From positions 1-16,710 of the forward strand of contig JBFICP010000051.1 in assembly GCA_041581935.1 (NCBI GenBank): a stretch of DNA of 16,710 bases, written 5' to 3'. The notes under the pieces were generated by a model, which saw only the letters and a list, made by a program, of their open reading frames with translations, searched no databases and was not told the origin of the DNA. The position numbers were made by a program, and so were the translations under genes. Below are positions 6,627 to 14,729 of this stretch, one piece after another; position 1 is the stretch's first letter, and each line of letters begins with the position of its first letter. Source of the stretch: JAABYT01 sp041581935 (lineage in GTDB: Bacteria > Pseudomonadota > Gammaproteobacteria > HK1).

Positions 6627-6941
6627 TCATGAACGCGTGCTGAACGCCTGCCACGCCTCGATTCCGCCCTCCACGATGCGTGCGCGCAGTCCGCGCTTGC
6701 GCAGATAGTCCCGCGCACCCTGGCTCACGTTGTGGCCGTGGACGCAGAACACGATGATTTCGCCCACTTCGCCGAGTTCGGTGCACCACTCGGCGATTCG
6801 AGCCGGGTCCTTCCACTGCGCTCCGGGTATGGGATGCGCGACGTCCGTGCGATGCTCGGCCCGGCGCACATCGAGCACTTTGATATCCGCGCCTTCGTCG
6901 AGGAGCTTATCGAGCTCGGCGGGCGAAATCGTATCTTTCAT
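6627..6941 (-). CDS. Single-domain rhodanese-like sulfurtransferase
   Basis: A 104-residue stand-alone rhodanese domain, the usual size for GlpE/PspE-type enzymes, without a signal peptide, so cytoplasmic. It starts ISPAELDKLLDEG, has KVLDVRRAEH (the CH2A-like motif, residues 21-30), and an active-site loop CVHGHNVSQG at 66-75 with the persulfide-forming Cys66. The GIEAWQAF end (CH2B-like) is typical. Rhodaneses move sulfane sulfur to thiol or cyanide acceptors. A GAGGTAGAAGAA sequence precedes the ATG, and it starts 15 bases after chrA, so it is the third gene of the chrB-chrA operon. Because chromate enters through sulfate transporters and depletes reduced sulfur and thiols, a role in repairing sulfur metabolism under chromate is a reasonable inference. 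Confidence 0.9.
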   Translation of the reverse strand: MKDTISPAELDKLLDEGADIKVLDVRRAEHRTDVAHPIPGAQWKDPARIAEWCTELGEVGEIIVFCVHGHNVSQGARDYLRKRGLRARIVEGGIEAWQAFSTRS

Positions 6942-6956
6942 TTCTTCTACCTCGAT

Positions 6957-8363
6957 TCAGATTGCGAGTTGTGCGGCGAGGCCGATGACGGCGCAGCCCG
7001 CGATGACCGGAATGATTCCGACCTTGAATCGCCACAGCGCGATGAAGGCGGCGACGCTGACGATGAGCGAAAACCATTCGAAACCTCCGGCGAACGGGGC
7101 GTCGCTCGTGGCCGCCGGCCACAGAACGTGCCATGCGAAGAACAGGGCCAGGTTGACAATCACGCCGACCACCGCGGCGGTGATGGCGGTGAGCGGTGCG
7201 GTCAGCCGTATCTCGTGGCGCGTGGCTTCGATCGCGGGACCGCCGACGAGAATGAAGAGAAACGACGGCAGAAACGTGAACGCCGTGGCGACGGCAGCAC
7301 CGGCCAAGCCCGCGAGCGCCAGGGACTCCGCGCCGAAGACCGCCTTCGTCCAGCCGCCGACGAAGCCGACGAAGGTCACGATCATGATGAGCGGACCCGG
7401 GGTGGTTTCTCCCAGCGCCAGGCCGTCGATCATTTGAACGCCCGTCAGCCACTGGTAGGTCTCGACACCGCCCTGGTAGACGTAGGGCAGAACAGCGTAG
7501 GCGCCGCCGAAGGTGACGAGCGCCGCCTTGGTGAAGAACCAACCCATTCGGGTCAGTGTTCCGTCCCATCCATAGCTCGCCGCGAGCACGACCATGGCGC
7601 CGACCCACAGCGCCAAACCCAACGCCCCGAGGAGCAGTGTACGGCGCAGCCGGAAGCGCGCGTGCTCGGCCGCAGGCGTGTCGTCGTCGATCATTGCCGG
7701 CCCGTAGGATGTTCCCGTGTCGGCATGGGCGCCGGTGGCGAACAGCGCGGGCGCCACGCGGCCGCCGACGAGTCCGATGGCGGCGGCACCGAGCACGACA
7801 TAGGGAAACGGCACGTCGAACGCGAACAGCCCCAGGAAGGCCGCTGCCGCGATTGCCCAAAGCGCGGCGTTGCGCAGCGTTCTCGAGCCGATGCGGCAGG
7901 CGGCGAACAGCACCACCGCGGTCACCGCCGGCTTGATGCCGTAGAGTATGCCGGCGACACCTTGCGTCTCGCCGAACACCAGGTAGGCCCAGGCGAGACC
8001 GATCAGGATGAAAAACGACGGCAGCACGAACAGTCCGCCGGCGATGATGCCGCCGAGCGTGCCGTGCATGAGCCAGCCGATGTAGGTTGCCAGCTGTTGC
8101 GCCTCCGGACCGGGAAGCACCATGGTGTAGTTGAGCGCATGCAGGAAGCGGCGCTCTGAAATCCAGCGCCGACGCTCGACCAGCTCCTGGTGCATGATGG
8201 CGATCTGCCCGGCGGGACCGCCGAAGCTGATGAAGCCGAGCTTGAGCCAGAAGCGCAGGGCTTCACCGAGTCCCACCAGAGCGCGATGTGGCGCTGCGCT
8301 CGAGGGCGACACATCGATTGAACCGGTTTCGGTTTCGAGAGTTCGATTGCTCAAGTTTTGCAC
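6957..8363 (-). CDS. chrA: Chromate efflux transporter ChrA
   Basis: A 468-residue inner-membrane chromate transporter of the CHR superfamily, long-chain (two-domain) type. The halves repeat the same motifs: FGGPAGQ (47-53) and PGPEAQ (84-89) in the first, FGG (285-287) and TPGP (321-324) in the second, each within several hydrophobic helices. A polar linker (about 205-240, TGAHADTGTSYGPAMIDDDTPAAEH) separates them. It exports chromate driven by the proton-motive force. The length is a little above the ~400 usual for the family because of an extra N-terminal ~30 residues and the linker. The GTG start at 8361-8363 overlaps the chrB stop by 13 bases, indicating translational coupling; a start nearer GLGEALRF cannot be excluded. 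Confidence 0.95.
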   Translation of the reverse strand: MQNLSNRTLETETGSIDVSPSSAAPHRALVGLGEALRFWLKLGFISFGGPAGQIAIMHQELVERRRWISERRFLHALNYTMVLPGPEAQQLATYIGWLMHGTLGGIIAGGLFVLPSFFILIGLAWAYLVFGETQGVAGILYGIKPAVTAVVLFAACRIGSRTLRNAALWAIAAAAFLGLFAFDVPFPYVVLGAAAIGLVGGRVAPALFATGAHADTGTSYGPAMIDDDTPAAEHARFRLRRTLLLGALGLALWVGAMVVLAASYGWDGTLTRMGWFFTKAALVTFGGAYAVLPYVYQGGVETYQWLTGVQMIDGLALGETTPGPLIMIVTFVGFVGGWTKAVFGAESLALAGLAGAAVATAFTFLPSFLFILVGGPAIEATRHEIRLTAPLTAITAAVVGVIVNLALFFAWHVLWPAATSDAPFAGGFEWFSLIVSVAAFIALWRFKVGIIPVIAGCAVIGLAAQLAI

Positions 8364-9307
8364 TCCGTGGCGTAGGCACTGTAAAGGTGATCGAGCAGCG
8401 TGCCGGCGGCCTCGAGCAACGCATTATCGTCGCCGTTTGCATCCTTCGCGCCCGCCAACATGGCGACGAAGCCCGCGGCTTCGGGCACCGGCACCCCACC
8501 GATGTCGAGGTGGCGCACGAGCGCGCCGATGCGCACGAGCGCCGGGTCTGCGTCGAGACCGAAGCTGTGCGCAAGGACTTCGAAGCTCACGCGGTCGCCG
8601 ACGTGGCTGAACGTGGCGCCGTCGAAATCGAAGCCCACCGCGTCCGGGGGACAGTCGCGTGGATTGTCCAGCCATGAGAACTCCGCCCGGGGGTCGATGA
8701 AGCGCCGTATGAGCCAGGCGCTGGCGACCCGGTCGACCCAGATGTTTCGCCGCGTGGCCCAACGCCGGCCTTGAAAGTCGCGACGGCAGCGCGTTGGAAT
8801 GTCACCCTCGACGGCGCCGGGCTCATCGGGCGAGAAACGCGCATTCAGCGCCGACTCCAGGTCGCGAAGCGTGGCGGCAGCGCGATCGCTCAGCGGCCCG
8901 GGAAAATGGTCCGTTGCCCGAATCGCATCCAGCTCTCGGCGCAGGCGCGCTTCCTGGCGGCGACTTTCCGGCTCGTCGAGTGCGGCCAGCCGATCGGTGA
9001 AGCGCACCACCTCCTCGGTCCAGCGCTGATAGTCGCCGGATCGATCGAATAGCGCCTCGAAAGCTGCTGTCTGGCTCGTGTCATCACTGGTGAATTCAAT
9101 CAAGTACGCGCTGCCGCCGGCGTCTCGGATGCGGCACGCCTGCTCCCTCAGGAGGTCGTGCGCCTGCGGGGTGGCCGGCAGCAGGTAGACGCCGTCGCGC
9201 AGGATCCCGGCGCCACCGGCCTTCAGCGCCCGCCACACCCGCATACGCGGGGTGCCGCTGCCGCCCGGGAGGCTGGTGATGAGCATGAGCCAGGGTTGCT
9301 CGGTCAT
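8351..9307 (-). CDS. chrB: Chromate resistance protein / regulator ChrB
   Basis: A 318-residue ChrB with both usual parts: an N-terminal ChrB_N domain (about 1-165; GGSGTPRMRVWRALKAGGAGILRDGVYLLP near the start) and the C-terminal chromate-resistance domain (about 180-318; RRNIWVDRVASAWLIRRFIDP, VGFDFDGATFSHVGDRVSFEVL, HLDIGG). In characterised systems ChrB senses chromate and controls the chr operon. Here it is the first gene, followed by an overlapping chrA and a rhodanese. The ATG at 9307 is the natural start; an AT-rich palindrome lies 20-35 bases upstream. The arrangement supports autoregulation, which is inferred. Confidence 0.94.
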   Translation of the reverse strand: MTEQPWLMLITSLPGGSGTPRMRVWRALKAGGAGILRDGVYLLPATPQAHDLLREQACRIRDAGGSAYLIEFTSDDTSQTAAFEALFDRSGDYQRWTEEVVRFTDRLAALDEPESRRQEARLRRELDAIRATDHFPGPLSDRAAATLRDLESALNARFSPDEPGAVEGDIPTRCRRDFQGRRWATRRNIWVDRVASAWLIRRFIDPRAEFSWLDNPRDCPPDAVGFDFDGATFSHVGDRVSFEVLAHSFGLDADPALVRIGALVRHLDIGGVPVPEAAGFVAMLAGAKDANGDDNALLEAAGTLLDHLYSAYATECKT

Positions 9308-9326
9308 GTAGTATACGCTACGAAAC

Positions 9327-9342
9327 TGTAAGATATATTACA
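9327..9342. promoter_or_regulatory. AT-rich palindrome upstream of chrB, putative operator
   Basis: TGTAAGATATATTACA is a 16-bp palindrome with one mismatched pair, within the AT-rich patch 9308-9352 that separates chrB from the divergent dehydrogenase gene. It is 20-35 bases before the chrB start, where a repressor would block transcription. Which protein binds is not shown; ChrB is the obvious candidate. TATACT on the minus strand, 9-14 nt before the ATG, could be a -10 element only for an almost leaderless transcript. Confidence 0.5.
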
Positions 9343-9449
9343 AGAATAATTTTCGCGATTTCAGCAGCCGTGAGCACACGGGCCGCGTCTAGGAATTTCC
9401 TCGGGAGGTCGCCAGACTACGTTTCTCGCAATCGAGCAGGGGGCGCGTC

Positions 9450-10505
9450 ATGAAAGGTGTGGTGTTTCTCGGCGACCGCAAGCTGGAACTCATGGAGTTT
9501 CCCGATCCGACGCCGGGGCCGCATGAGGTGGTGCTTGAAATCAAGGCCTCGGGCATGTGCGGCAGCGATCTGCACTTCTATCGGGCCTCGAGCAGCAAAG
9601 ACGGCGGGGCCCAGTCGCTCGGCCTGGGAGGCGACGGCAGCCCGGTGATTGCCGGCCACGAGCCGTGCGGTGTGGTGACGGCCCGCGGCAGTGCGGTGCC
9701 GGAAGCGCTGGCGCCGATGGGCGCACGGGTCATGTGCCACCACTACAGCGGATGCGGTGTCTGCCCGAGCTGCCGATCCGGCTGGTCGCAGCTCTGTGGC
9801 GAAGGCTTCGTCGTCTACGGCGTCACCGGCCATGGTGCCCACGCGCCGTACATGTGTGTGCCCGCGAAGACCCTGGTGCCGTTACCGGATGCACTGACGT
9901 TCTCCGAGGGCGCGGCCGTGTCCTGTGGGACCGGTACCGCGTTTGGTGCCATCAAGCGCATGCATCTCACCGGTGCCGAGACCCTCGCCGTGTTCGGCCA
10001 GGGGCCGGTGGGCTTGAGCGCGACGATGCTCGCGAGTGCCATCGGTGCGCGGGTGATTGCCGTTGACGTCGAGTCCAAGCGCCTTGCGCTTGCCGAGACG
10101 TTCGGCGCCGACACGATCGTCGACGGCAGCGCCGTGGATGCCGTGCACACATTGCGCGAGCTGACCGGCGGGCGCGGCGTGGACATGGCCCTCGACTGCA
10201 GCGGTCATCCCGAGGCGCGGGTGCAGGCGGTCAGGGCGACGAAGACCTGGGGCACGGTGTGCTATGTGGGTGAGGGAAAGACCGTGACCCTGGACGTGAG
10301 CCAGGACATGATTCGCAAGCAGCTCACGCTGCTCGGCTCATGGACCTTCTCGCATCTCGGCCAACTGGCGTGCGCCGAGTTCGTCGCGCAACGGGACGTT
10401 CGGCTGGATCGCATCTTCACTCATCGGTACGCGCTGGAGGATGCCGAGCAAGCCTACGGTTTGTTCGACACGCAGACGACCGGCAAGGGCGTGTTCGAGT
10501 TCTGA
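9450..10505 (+). CDS. Zinc-dependent alcohol dehydrogenase, MDR family
   Basis: A 351-residue medium-chain dehydrogenase. Catalytic-zinc residues are Cys37 (MCGSD) and His70-Glu71 (GHE). The structural zinc site is complete: Cys102, Cys105, Cys108 and Cys116 in GCGVCPSC...LC. The Rossmann motif GQGPVG is at 183-188, and Asp206 at the end of the next strand (IAVDVESKR) favours NAD over NADP. The overall pattern is closest to sorbitol/iditol and threonine dehydrogenases, so the substrate is probably a polyol or secondary alcohol, but the exact one cannot be told. The ATG at 9450 follows GAGCAGGGGG. It is divergent from chrB, with no obvious functional link, and the ~200-bp gap to the next gene suggests a single-gene unit. 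Confidence 0.93.
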   Translation: MKGVVFLGDRKLELMEFPDPTPGPHEVVLEIKASGMCGSDLHFYRASSSKDGGAQSLGLGGDGSPVIAGHEPCGVVTARGSAVPEALAPMGARVMCHHYSGCGVCPSCRSGWSQLCGEGFVVYGVTGHGAHAPYMCVPAKTLVPLPDALTFSEGAAVSCGTGTAFGAIKRMHLTGAETLAVFGQGPVGLSATMLASAIGARVIAVDVESKRLALAETFGADTIVDGSAVDAVHTLRELTGGRGVDMALDCSGHPEARVQAVRATKTWGTVCYVGEGKTVTLDVSQDMIRKQLTLLGSWTFSHLGQLACAEFVAQRDVRLDRIFTHRYALEDAEQAYGLFDTQTTGKGVFEF

Positions 10506-10708
10506 TTGCGCGGCGCGCGCCCGAAGATATCAAACCGATTGTTCCTCACTCGATGGCACGTCGCGTGATTGGCTCCCGCCTGTTCCAATTTCGGCAATAC
10601 CGAGCGTGGCCATCAATCGTTCAATTCGTTGAAAACGGGAAGTTTTTTGCCGAATGAATTAGACTTCAACGGATTTGCATCGTTTTGATTCGCACAGGGA
10701 GATCCCAT

Positions 10709-11542
10709 ATGAACTCGATCAAGCACCTCATGCTGATCGCATCGATTTCACTCGTTGGATTCACGGTCGCGGCGCCCGCTGCCGAGTCCGATGAAGCCAC
10801 CGTGAGGGCATTGGATAGCGACTCCAGTGAAGTGACCGCACCGGCATCCGCCGTCGACTCGGATGAAGTTGCCGCACGGGCACCCGCGGGCGACTCGGAT
10901 GAAGTTGCCGCGCCGACATCCGCTGTCGACTCAGATGAAGTCGCAGCGGCCCAGAAAGTGGTCGACGACGCCGTCGTGACGTTGCAGAACTTCGAGTCGG
11001 ATGCCAAGCAGGCATGGTTCAGGGAAAACGTGTCCAAGGCACGCGCCCTGTTCATCGTACCGCGACTCGGTAAGGGTGGCGTCATCATCGGCGGTTCCGG
11101 CGGCCGTGGTCTGGTCGTGGTCAAGGACCCCGAGTCGGGAACCTGGAGCCAGCCCGCGTTCTATACCGTCGGATCGGCCAGCATCGGCCTGCTGATCGGC
11201 GCCCAGGAGTCCGAGGTGATTTATCTGGTCATGACCGAAAACGGCATGAGTGCCCTGATGGACACGAAATTTCAGGTCGGTGCCGACGGCTCGATCGCGG
11301 CAGGTCCGGTGGGTATGGGCGCGCAGGCTGCGACCACGGACATGCTGTCGTTTTCACGCAGCGTAGGCCTGTTCGGCGGCATCAGCGCCGAGGGCACGGT
11401 GATTCAGCCGGACTTCGACCGCAACCGGGCTTACTACGGCAAGACGGTCTCGGCATCGGAGATCCTGCTGCGCGGTGCGGTGCGCAATGCCGATGCGGAG
11501 CAACTCATCGCGAAAGTATCTGCAACCGCGGCGCCGCGGTGA
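10709..11542 (+). CDS. Secreted SYLF (Ysc84) lipid-binding domain protein with acidic repeats
   Basis: A 277-residue exported protein. Residues 1-25 are a signal peptide (MNSIKHLMLIASISL..., cleavage about APAA/E). Five 12-residue repeats of the type SDEVAAPTSAVD follow (27-86), an acidic, Ala-rich, probably disordered linker. The rest (about 90-270) is the SYLF/Ysc84 fold: FRENVSKARALFIVPRLGKGGVIIGGSGGRG, then SAGFYTVGSASIGL-like text (AFYTVGSASIGLLIGAQ), VIYLVMTENGMSALM and the final AYYGKTVSASEILLRG. SYLF domains bind membrane phosphoinositides in eukaryotes; the bacterial ones are periplasmic or outer-membrane-associated with unknown function. ATG 10709 is chosen over 10685 because AGGGAGA precedes it and it begins the signal peptide. 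A strong terminator follows. Confidence 0.9.
   Translation: MNSIKHLMLIASISLVGFTVAAPAAESDEATVRALDSDSSEVTAPASAVDSDEVAARAPAGDSDEVAAPTSAVDSDEVAAAQKVVDDAVVTLQNFESDAKQAWFRENVSKARALFIVPRLGKGGVIIGGSGGRGLVVVKDPESGTWSQPAFYTVGSASIGLLIGAQESEVIYLVMTENGMSALMDTKFQVGADGSIAAGPVGMGAQAATTDMLSFSRSVGLFGGISAEGTVIQPDFDRNRAYYGKTVSASEILLRGAVRNADAEQLIAKVSATAAPR
10787..10966 (+). repeat. Five in-frame 36-bp tandem repeats
   Basis: Five 36-bp units encode the 12-residue acidic repeats of the SYLF protein. Units 3 and 4 and the start of unit 5 are most alike at the DNA level (GACTCGGATGAAGTTGCCGC recurs); the first two have diverged. Whole-codon units mean copy-number change would alter the linker length but keep the reading frame. 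Confidence 0.85.
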
Positions 11543-11580
11543 AGGTAACGGCTGGATTGGTCTGAGCCAGGATGGCTTGC

Positions 11581-11610
11581 AACCGCCGGCACCTGCCGGC
11601 GGTTTTCTTT
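11581..11610 (+). terminator. Rho-independent terminator after the SYLF gene
   Basis: AACCGCCGGCA and TGCCGGCGGTT form a perfect 11-bp, GC-rich stem (the innermost pairs are probably open), followed at once by TTCTTT. It starts 38 nt after the SYLF stop. The reverse orientation lacks a T-run, so it works for rightward transcription only. Confidence 0.9.
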
Positions 11611-11698
11611 GATGCGCAATCGAGTCGCGTTCGATCGGTGTCGCCATGATGCCGACCTCGCGAAATGCCGCCTTGGGATCCTCGCCGGAGTGCGTGCG

Positions 11699-11914
11699 TT
11701 GCGGAATCCCTTCGAGCGAATGCCCGTCGGGATCGAGGAGGTCAATGCCGCAGGGTATGCCGTGATCCTTGCGTACGAATGAGAGCAATGGCGCCGGGAA
11801 GGGCGGAGACTCGACCACGATCGGCATGCCGACAACGCCGCAGTACCAATCGCTGGAGCCGGCCACCTCGTTGATGTGGAGAACCGCGCGTCCGATTTCC
11901 TTGACGCTGGTTAA
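11699..11914 (-). pseudogene. Decayed VOC (glyoxalase-fold) gene fragment
   Basis: On the minus strand this frame reads LTSVKEIGRAVLHINEV...DWYCGVVGMPIV, the usual first beta-alpha-beta unit of a VOC-superfamily protein, then SFVRKDHGIPCGIDLLDPDGHSLEGIP. The DPDGHSLE part is the last strand of a complete ~130-residue VOC protein, so some 60 residues of the middle (normally containing the HH/AL and second-half motifs) are missing. No start codon stands where it should: a TTA is found in place of the expected ATG, overlapping the RraA stop codon. No stop follows the last motif. It was probably the fourth gene of the amidohydrolase operon. The call rests on motif reading only. Confidence 0.6.
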
Positions 11915-12519
11915 GGTGGGCTCTCGAGATTCAATAGTTCCAGAGTGGTCTTTCCAGCGGCGATGCCCGCCTTGACGCGCGCCTCCTTCGCCGCGATCGC
12001 CTGCAAGGCTTCACGCACATCCGCCATGGCCTCCGACGGTATGACGACGACGCCATCTCTGTCGGCGACGATAATGTCGCCCGGGTCGACGCTCACGCCG
12101 CCGCAGCGGATCGAACCGCCGAGCTCTCCGGGTTGCTCCTTGCGCGTACCCGACGGCGCGAGGCCACGGCAGAAGACCGGAAATCCGAGCGCTTCGATAT
12201 CGTTTCCATCACGCACGGTGCCGTCGAGGACGAGGCCGGCGATGCCGCGCTGCTGGCAGGCGAGGGCGAGAATCTCTCCGAACGGACCGAACCGGCAGTC
12301 GCCGGACATCGCCACGACCAGCACCTCACCCGGTTGCGCCCGGGCGATGGCGCGATGGATCGCGAGATTCTGTCCCGGCGGGCTCGATACGGTGAATGCC
12401 GGTCCGATCACCGACATCGTGTTTGCGAGCGGACGCACGCCGTGGTCCATGGCCCTGACGCGCGCATCGGCGTCGCAGTAGTTGCCGAGGGGGAGTGGCT
12501 GCGTGTCGGTTCCGGGCAT
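11911..12519 (-). CDS. RraA-like family protein (HMG/CHA aldolase type)
   Basis: A 202-residue member of the RraA / 4-hydroxy-4-methyl-2-oxoglutarate aldolase family (old name dimethylmenaquinone methyltransferase). Visible are GPFGEILALACQQRGIAGLVLDGTVRDGNDIE (residues 78-108), with the Arg103-Asp104 pair that in aldolases contacts substrate and metal, and PGDIIVADRDGVVVIP (146-161). Members either inhibit RNase E (RraA) or are class II pyruvate or oxaloacetate-releasing aldolases. The catabolic operon favours an enzyme or a lyase role. The length is typical for the aldolases. It starts 3 bases after the Gfo/Idh stop; 12519 ATG has only a weak Shine-Dalgarno sequence. It is not annotated as rraA because function is unproven. 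Confidence 0.88.
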   Translation of the reverse strand: MPGTDTQPLPLGNYCDADARVRAMDHGVRPLANTMSVIGPAFTVSSPPGQNLAIHRAIARAQPGEVLVVAMSGDCRFGPFGEILALACQQRGIAGLVLDGTVRDGNDIEALGFPVFCRGLAPSGTRKEQPGELGGSIRCGGVSVDPGDIIVADRDGVVVIPSEAMADVREALQAIAAKEARVKAGIAAGKTTLELLNLESPP

Positions 12520-12522
12520 GGG

Positions 12523-13488
12523 TCAGCTCCCGGCAGTCAGCATGTCTTCGATCAGCACTTGCACCGACAGCGCGTCTGCGAAATCGGGCATCGAATGATC
12601 GGCGCCATCGAGGGCCGCCGCCGCGTTGTCGAGCTGCAGCTGATAGCCCAGCTGGCGGGGATCGTCGATGTGGGTGAGCTCGGTCCGCCAAGTTCCACCA
12701 TCGCTCGATTCGAGCCGATTCCAATCGAAAATGCGACAGGACTGGCGGGATCCCCAGATACTGTACTCGACCCGATCCGGCCCGACGCCGCCGACGCTGC
12801 CGGCGATCGACACCGGCAGCGTTGCGGCCGACAGCTGCGCCACCAGATGCGTTTCGGCGAGACCGTCACCAGGAAAACGCGCTGTCGCACCGATGAGCTC
12901 GATCCGTCCGAACAGCCGCTCGGTCAGATACACCCAGTGCGAAAGCACCTCGCGGGTGAAGCCGCCTTGCTCGCGGTAGCTGAGCCAGTCGGCGGCGTCC
13001 ATCTGCCACTCGCGCGGCCATTGGGAGAAATGCACGCACACGTCGACCCCGACAATTTGTCCGAGGTCGCCGGCCGCGAGCCGTTTCTCGACCTCGGAGA
13101 CCGCGGCGGCTGACGCCAGCGAGAAGTTGACGATATTGACCGCACGGCGCGCCTGCGCCTCGGCCACCAGGTCGCGGCTCTCGGCCACGTCCACGCCCAG
13201 CGGCTTTTCGCAGTACACGGCCTTGCCGGCCTGCATGGCGGCGACGGCGTGGGCCTTGTGCCAGGCGGGCGGACAGGCGATATAGACGACGCTGCTTTCG
13301 GGGGTCGTGACGGCCTCTTCGCCGCTCTCGGCGATACGGATCTGCGGGTAGCGGTCCCGAGTCCGTCGGCAGGCGCCGTCGTCGGGGTCCCAGGCGCAAA
13401 CGACCTCGAACCGGTCGTTGCGCGCCATGCTCGCGAGCATCCGCTGGCCCATGACGCCCAGGCCGACGACCGATACCGTGTGAGGCAT
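12523..13488 (-). CDS. Gfo/Idh/MocA family oxidoreductase
   Basis: A 321-residue NAD(P)-dependent oxidoreductase. The N-terminal Rossmann fold has VVGLGVMG (7-14), an acidic residue in the next strand (WDPDD, about 33-37), and CEKPLG with the conserved Glu94-Lys95-Pro96. The C-terminal alpha/beta domain (about 120-300) has GGFTREVLSHWVYLTERLFG where the family carries the catalytic His or helix. Family members oxidise or reduce sugars, inositols, amino-sugar acids and dihydrodiols, so the substrate is open. It lies 8 bases after the amidohydrolase and 3 bases before the RraA-like gene, clearly one operon. ATG 13488 agrees with the family's usual N-terminus. Confidence 0.9.
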   Translation of the reverse strand: MPHTVSVVGLGVMGQRMLASMARNDRFEVVCAWDPDDGACRRTRDRYPQIRIAESGEEAVTTPESSVVYIACPPAWHKAHAVAAMQAGKAVYCEKPLGVDVAESRDLVAEAQARRAVNIVNFSLASAAAVSEVEKRLAAGDLGQIVGVDVCVHFSQWPREWQMDAADWLSYREQGGFTREVLSHWVYLTERLFGRIELIGATARFPGDGLAETHLVAQLSAATLPVSIAGSVGGVGPDRVEYSIWGSRQSCRIFDWNRLESSDGGTWRTELTHIDDPRQLGYQLQLDNAAAALDGADHSMPDFADALSVQVLIEDMLTAGS

Positions 13489-13496
13489 TTGCGCCG

Positions 13497-14729
13497 TTAC
13501 TGTGCGGCGGCCATGGAAGTGACGCTGGCAGCGGGCTTCCCGGGCGACGCGTGCACCGGCTCGCCGCGTTTGATAATCATACGGTGACGATTGCGATCCG
13601 CGACCGCGTCGATGTCTTCGAGCGGATCGCCGTCGACCACCAGCAGATCCGCCACGGCCCCTGCCTTGATCCGCCCGGTCGCATCAAGGCGCAGCAGATC
13701 CGCAGCATTCGACGTGGAAAACGAAATGGCATCGATGGGACTGACGCCGATCTCGACCATGTAGCGCAGCTCCTGGGCGTTGTCGCCGTGGTGATTGAAT
13801 GGCGTGCCCGCATCGGTGCCCATGGCGATGTGCCCGCCGGCCTCGTAGAACGCCCGGATGGACCGCTGGTGAGTTTCGGACACACGCGCCGCTTTCTCCA
13901 GCACGTAGTCGGGGATTCCGACATCCTCGGCCGCGAGTATGTTTTTCAGTGCCGCCAGGGTCGGCACTAGATAGGTGCCGCGTTCGAGCATCTCCTCGAT
14001 GCATTTATCGGACAAGAATATGCCGTGCTCGATGGAATCGATGCCGCCCCGCACGGCGTTCAGAATGCCCTCGGTGCCCTGGGCGTGACTCGCGCAGGGC
14101 TTGTGGAACCGATGTCCTTCGGCGATACCCGCGGCCATTTCCTCGGCGGAGTAGTGGGCATCCTCCGGATCGACGCCGGGGGTCATGACGCCTCCGGTTG
14201 CCATGATCTTCACCAGGTCCGATCCCGCATGCACCTGCTCGCGAACCGCCTTCACCACCTCGTCGATTCCGTCCGCGACCCGTCCGAATCGATTACCGTG
14301 TCCCCCGGTCATGCAAATCATGCGTCCAGCGGCGCGAATGGTCGGGCCCTGGAACTGGCCACGATTGCAGGCGTCGCGGGCCGCGAACTCGAGATAGTCC
14401 TTGCCGCCGCAATCGCGAACCGAGGTAATTCCGCCGCGCAGGCTGCGCTGAGCGTTCGCCAGGGCGCGCACTGCGACGGCGCCGGGCAGCATCTTTTCGG
14501 TGGCTTCGCCCGGGTTCGGCTCGGCGCCGAAACACAGGTGCACATGACAGTCGATCAAACCGGGGAGCAGCGTCGTATCGTCGAGAATACATTGCTCGCC
14601 ATCGTAGCCCTCGAATTCCGCCACGGGAGCGACCCGCGCGATGCGTTCATCTTCGATCAACACACCGTGCTCGGTGAGAACACCGCCGACACCGTCGACG
14701 ATACGGGGGCAACGCAACAACAGACTCAT
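13497..14729 (-). CDS. Metal-dependent amidohydrolase (imidazolonepropionase-like)
   Basis: A 410-residue cytoplasmic amidohydrolase. All expected metal ligands are visible: His62 and His64 (DCHVHL), Lys174 in LVKIMATGG (the carboxylated lysine), His215 (ASHAQG), His235 (SIEHGIF) and Asp306 (MGTDAGTP), giving a binuclear centre. The N-terminal small beta domain (1-58) precedes PGLIDCHVHL; the C-terminus has GRIKAGAVADLLVVDGDPLED. The pattern resembles the imidazolonepropionase/Xaa-Pro dipeptidase-like (Zn carboxypeptidase) subgroup. It could hydrolyse a cyclic amide or an N-acyl amino acid; the substrate is unknown. It is first in the leftward operon. The leader carries a GC-rich imperfect hairpin (14763-14791). 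No signal peptide is present. Confidence 0.92.
   Translation of the reverse strand: MSLLLRCPRIVDGVGGVLTEHGVLIEDERIARVAPVAEFEGYDGEQCILDDTTLLPGLIDCHVHLCFGAEPNPGEATEKMLPGAVAVRALANAQRSLRGGITSVRDCGGKDYLEFAARDACNRGQFQGPTIRAAGRMICMTGGHGNRFGRVADGIDEVVKAVREQVHAGSDLVKIMATGGVMTPGVDPEDAHYSAEEMAAGIAEGHRFHKPCASHAQGTEGILNAVRGGIDSIEHGIFLSDKCIEEMLERGTYLVPTLAALKNILAAEDVGIPDYVLEKAARVSETHQRSIRAFYEAGGHIAMGTDAGTPFNHHGDNAQELRYMVEIGVSPIDAISFSTSNAADLLRLDATGRIKAGAVADLLVVDGDPLEDIDAVADRNRHRMIIKRGEPVHASPGKPAASVTSMAAAQ

Noticed and set aside
6732..8159. 475-codon open frame on the plus strand
   Set aside because: It is antisense to chrA and the rhodanese gene, both clearly recognisable, and its product is an Arg/Glu/Gly-rich low-complexity string typical of high-GC shadow frames.
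10666..11124. 152-codon minus-strand Ser/Ala-rich repetitive frame
   Set aside because: It is simply the antisense reading of the 36-bp repeats in the SYLF gene.
12133..13113. 326-codon plus-strand frame
   Set aside because: Antisense to the RraA-like and Gfo/Idh/MocA genes; no motif and biased composition.
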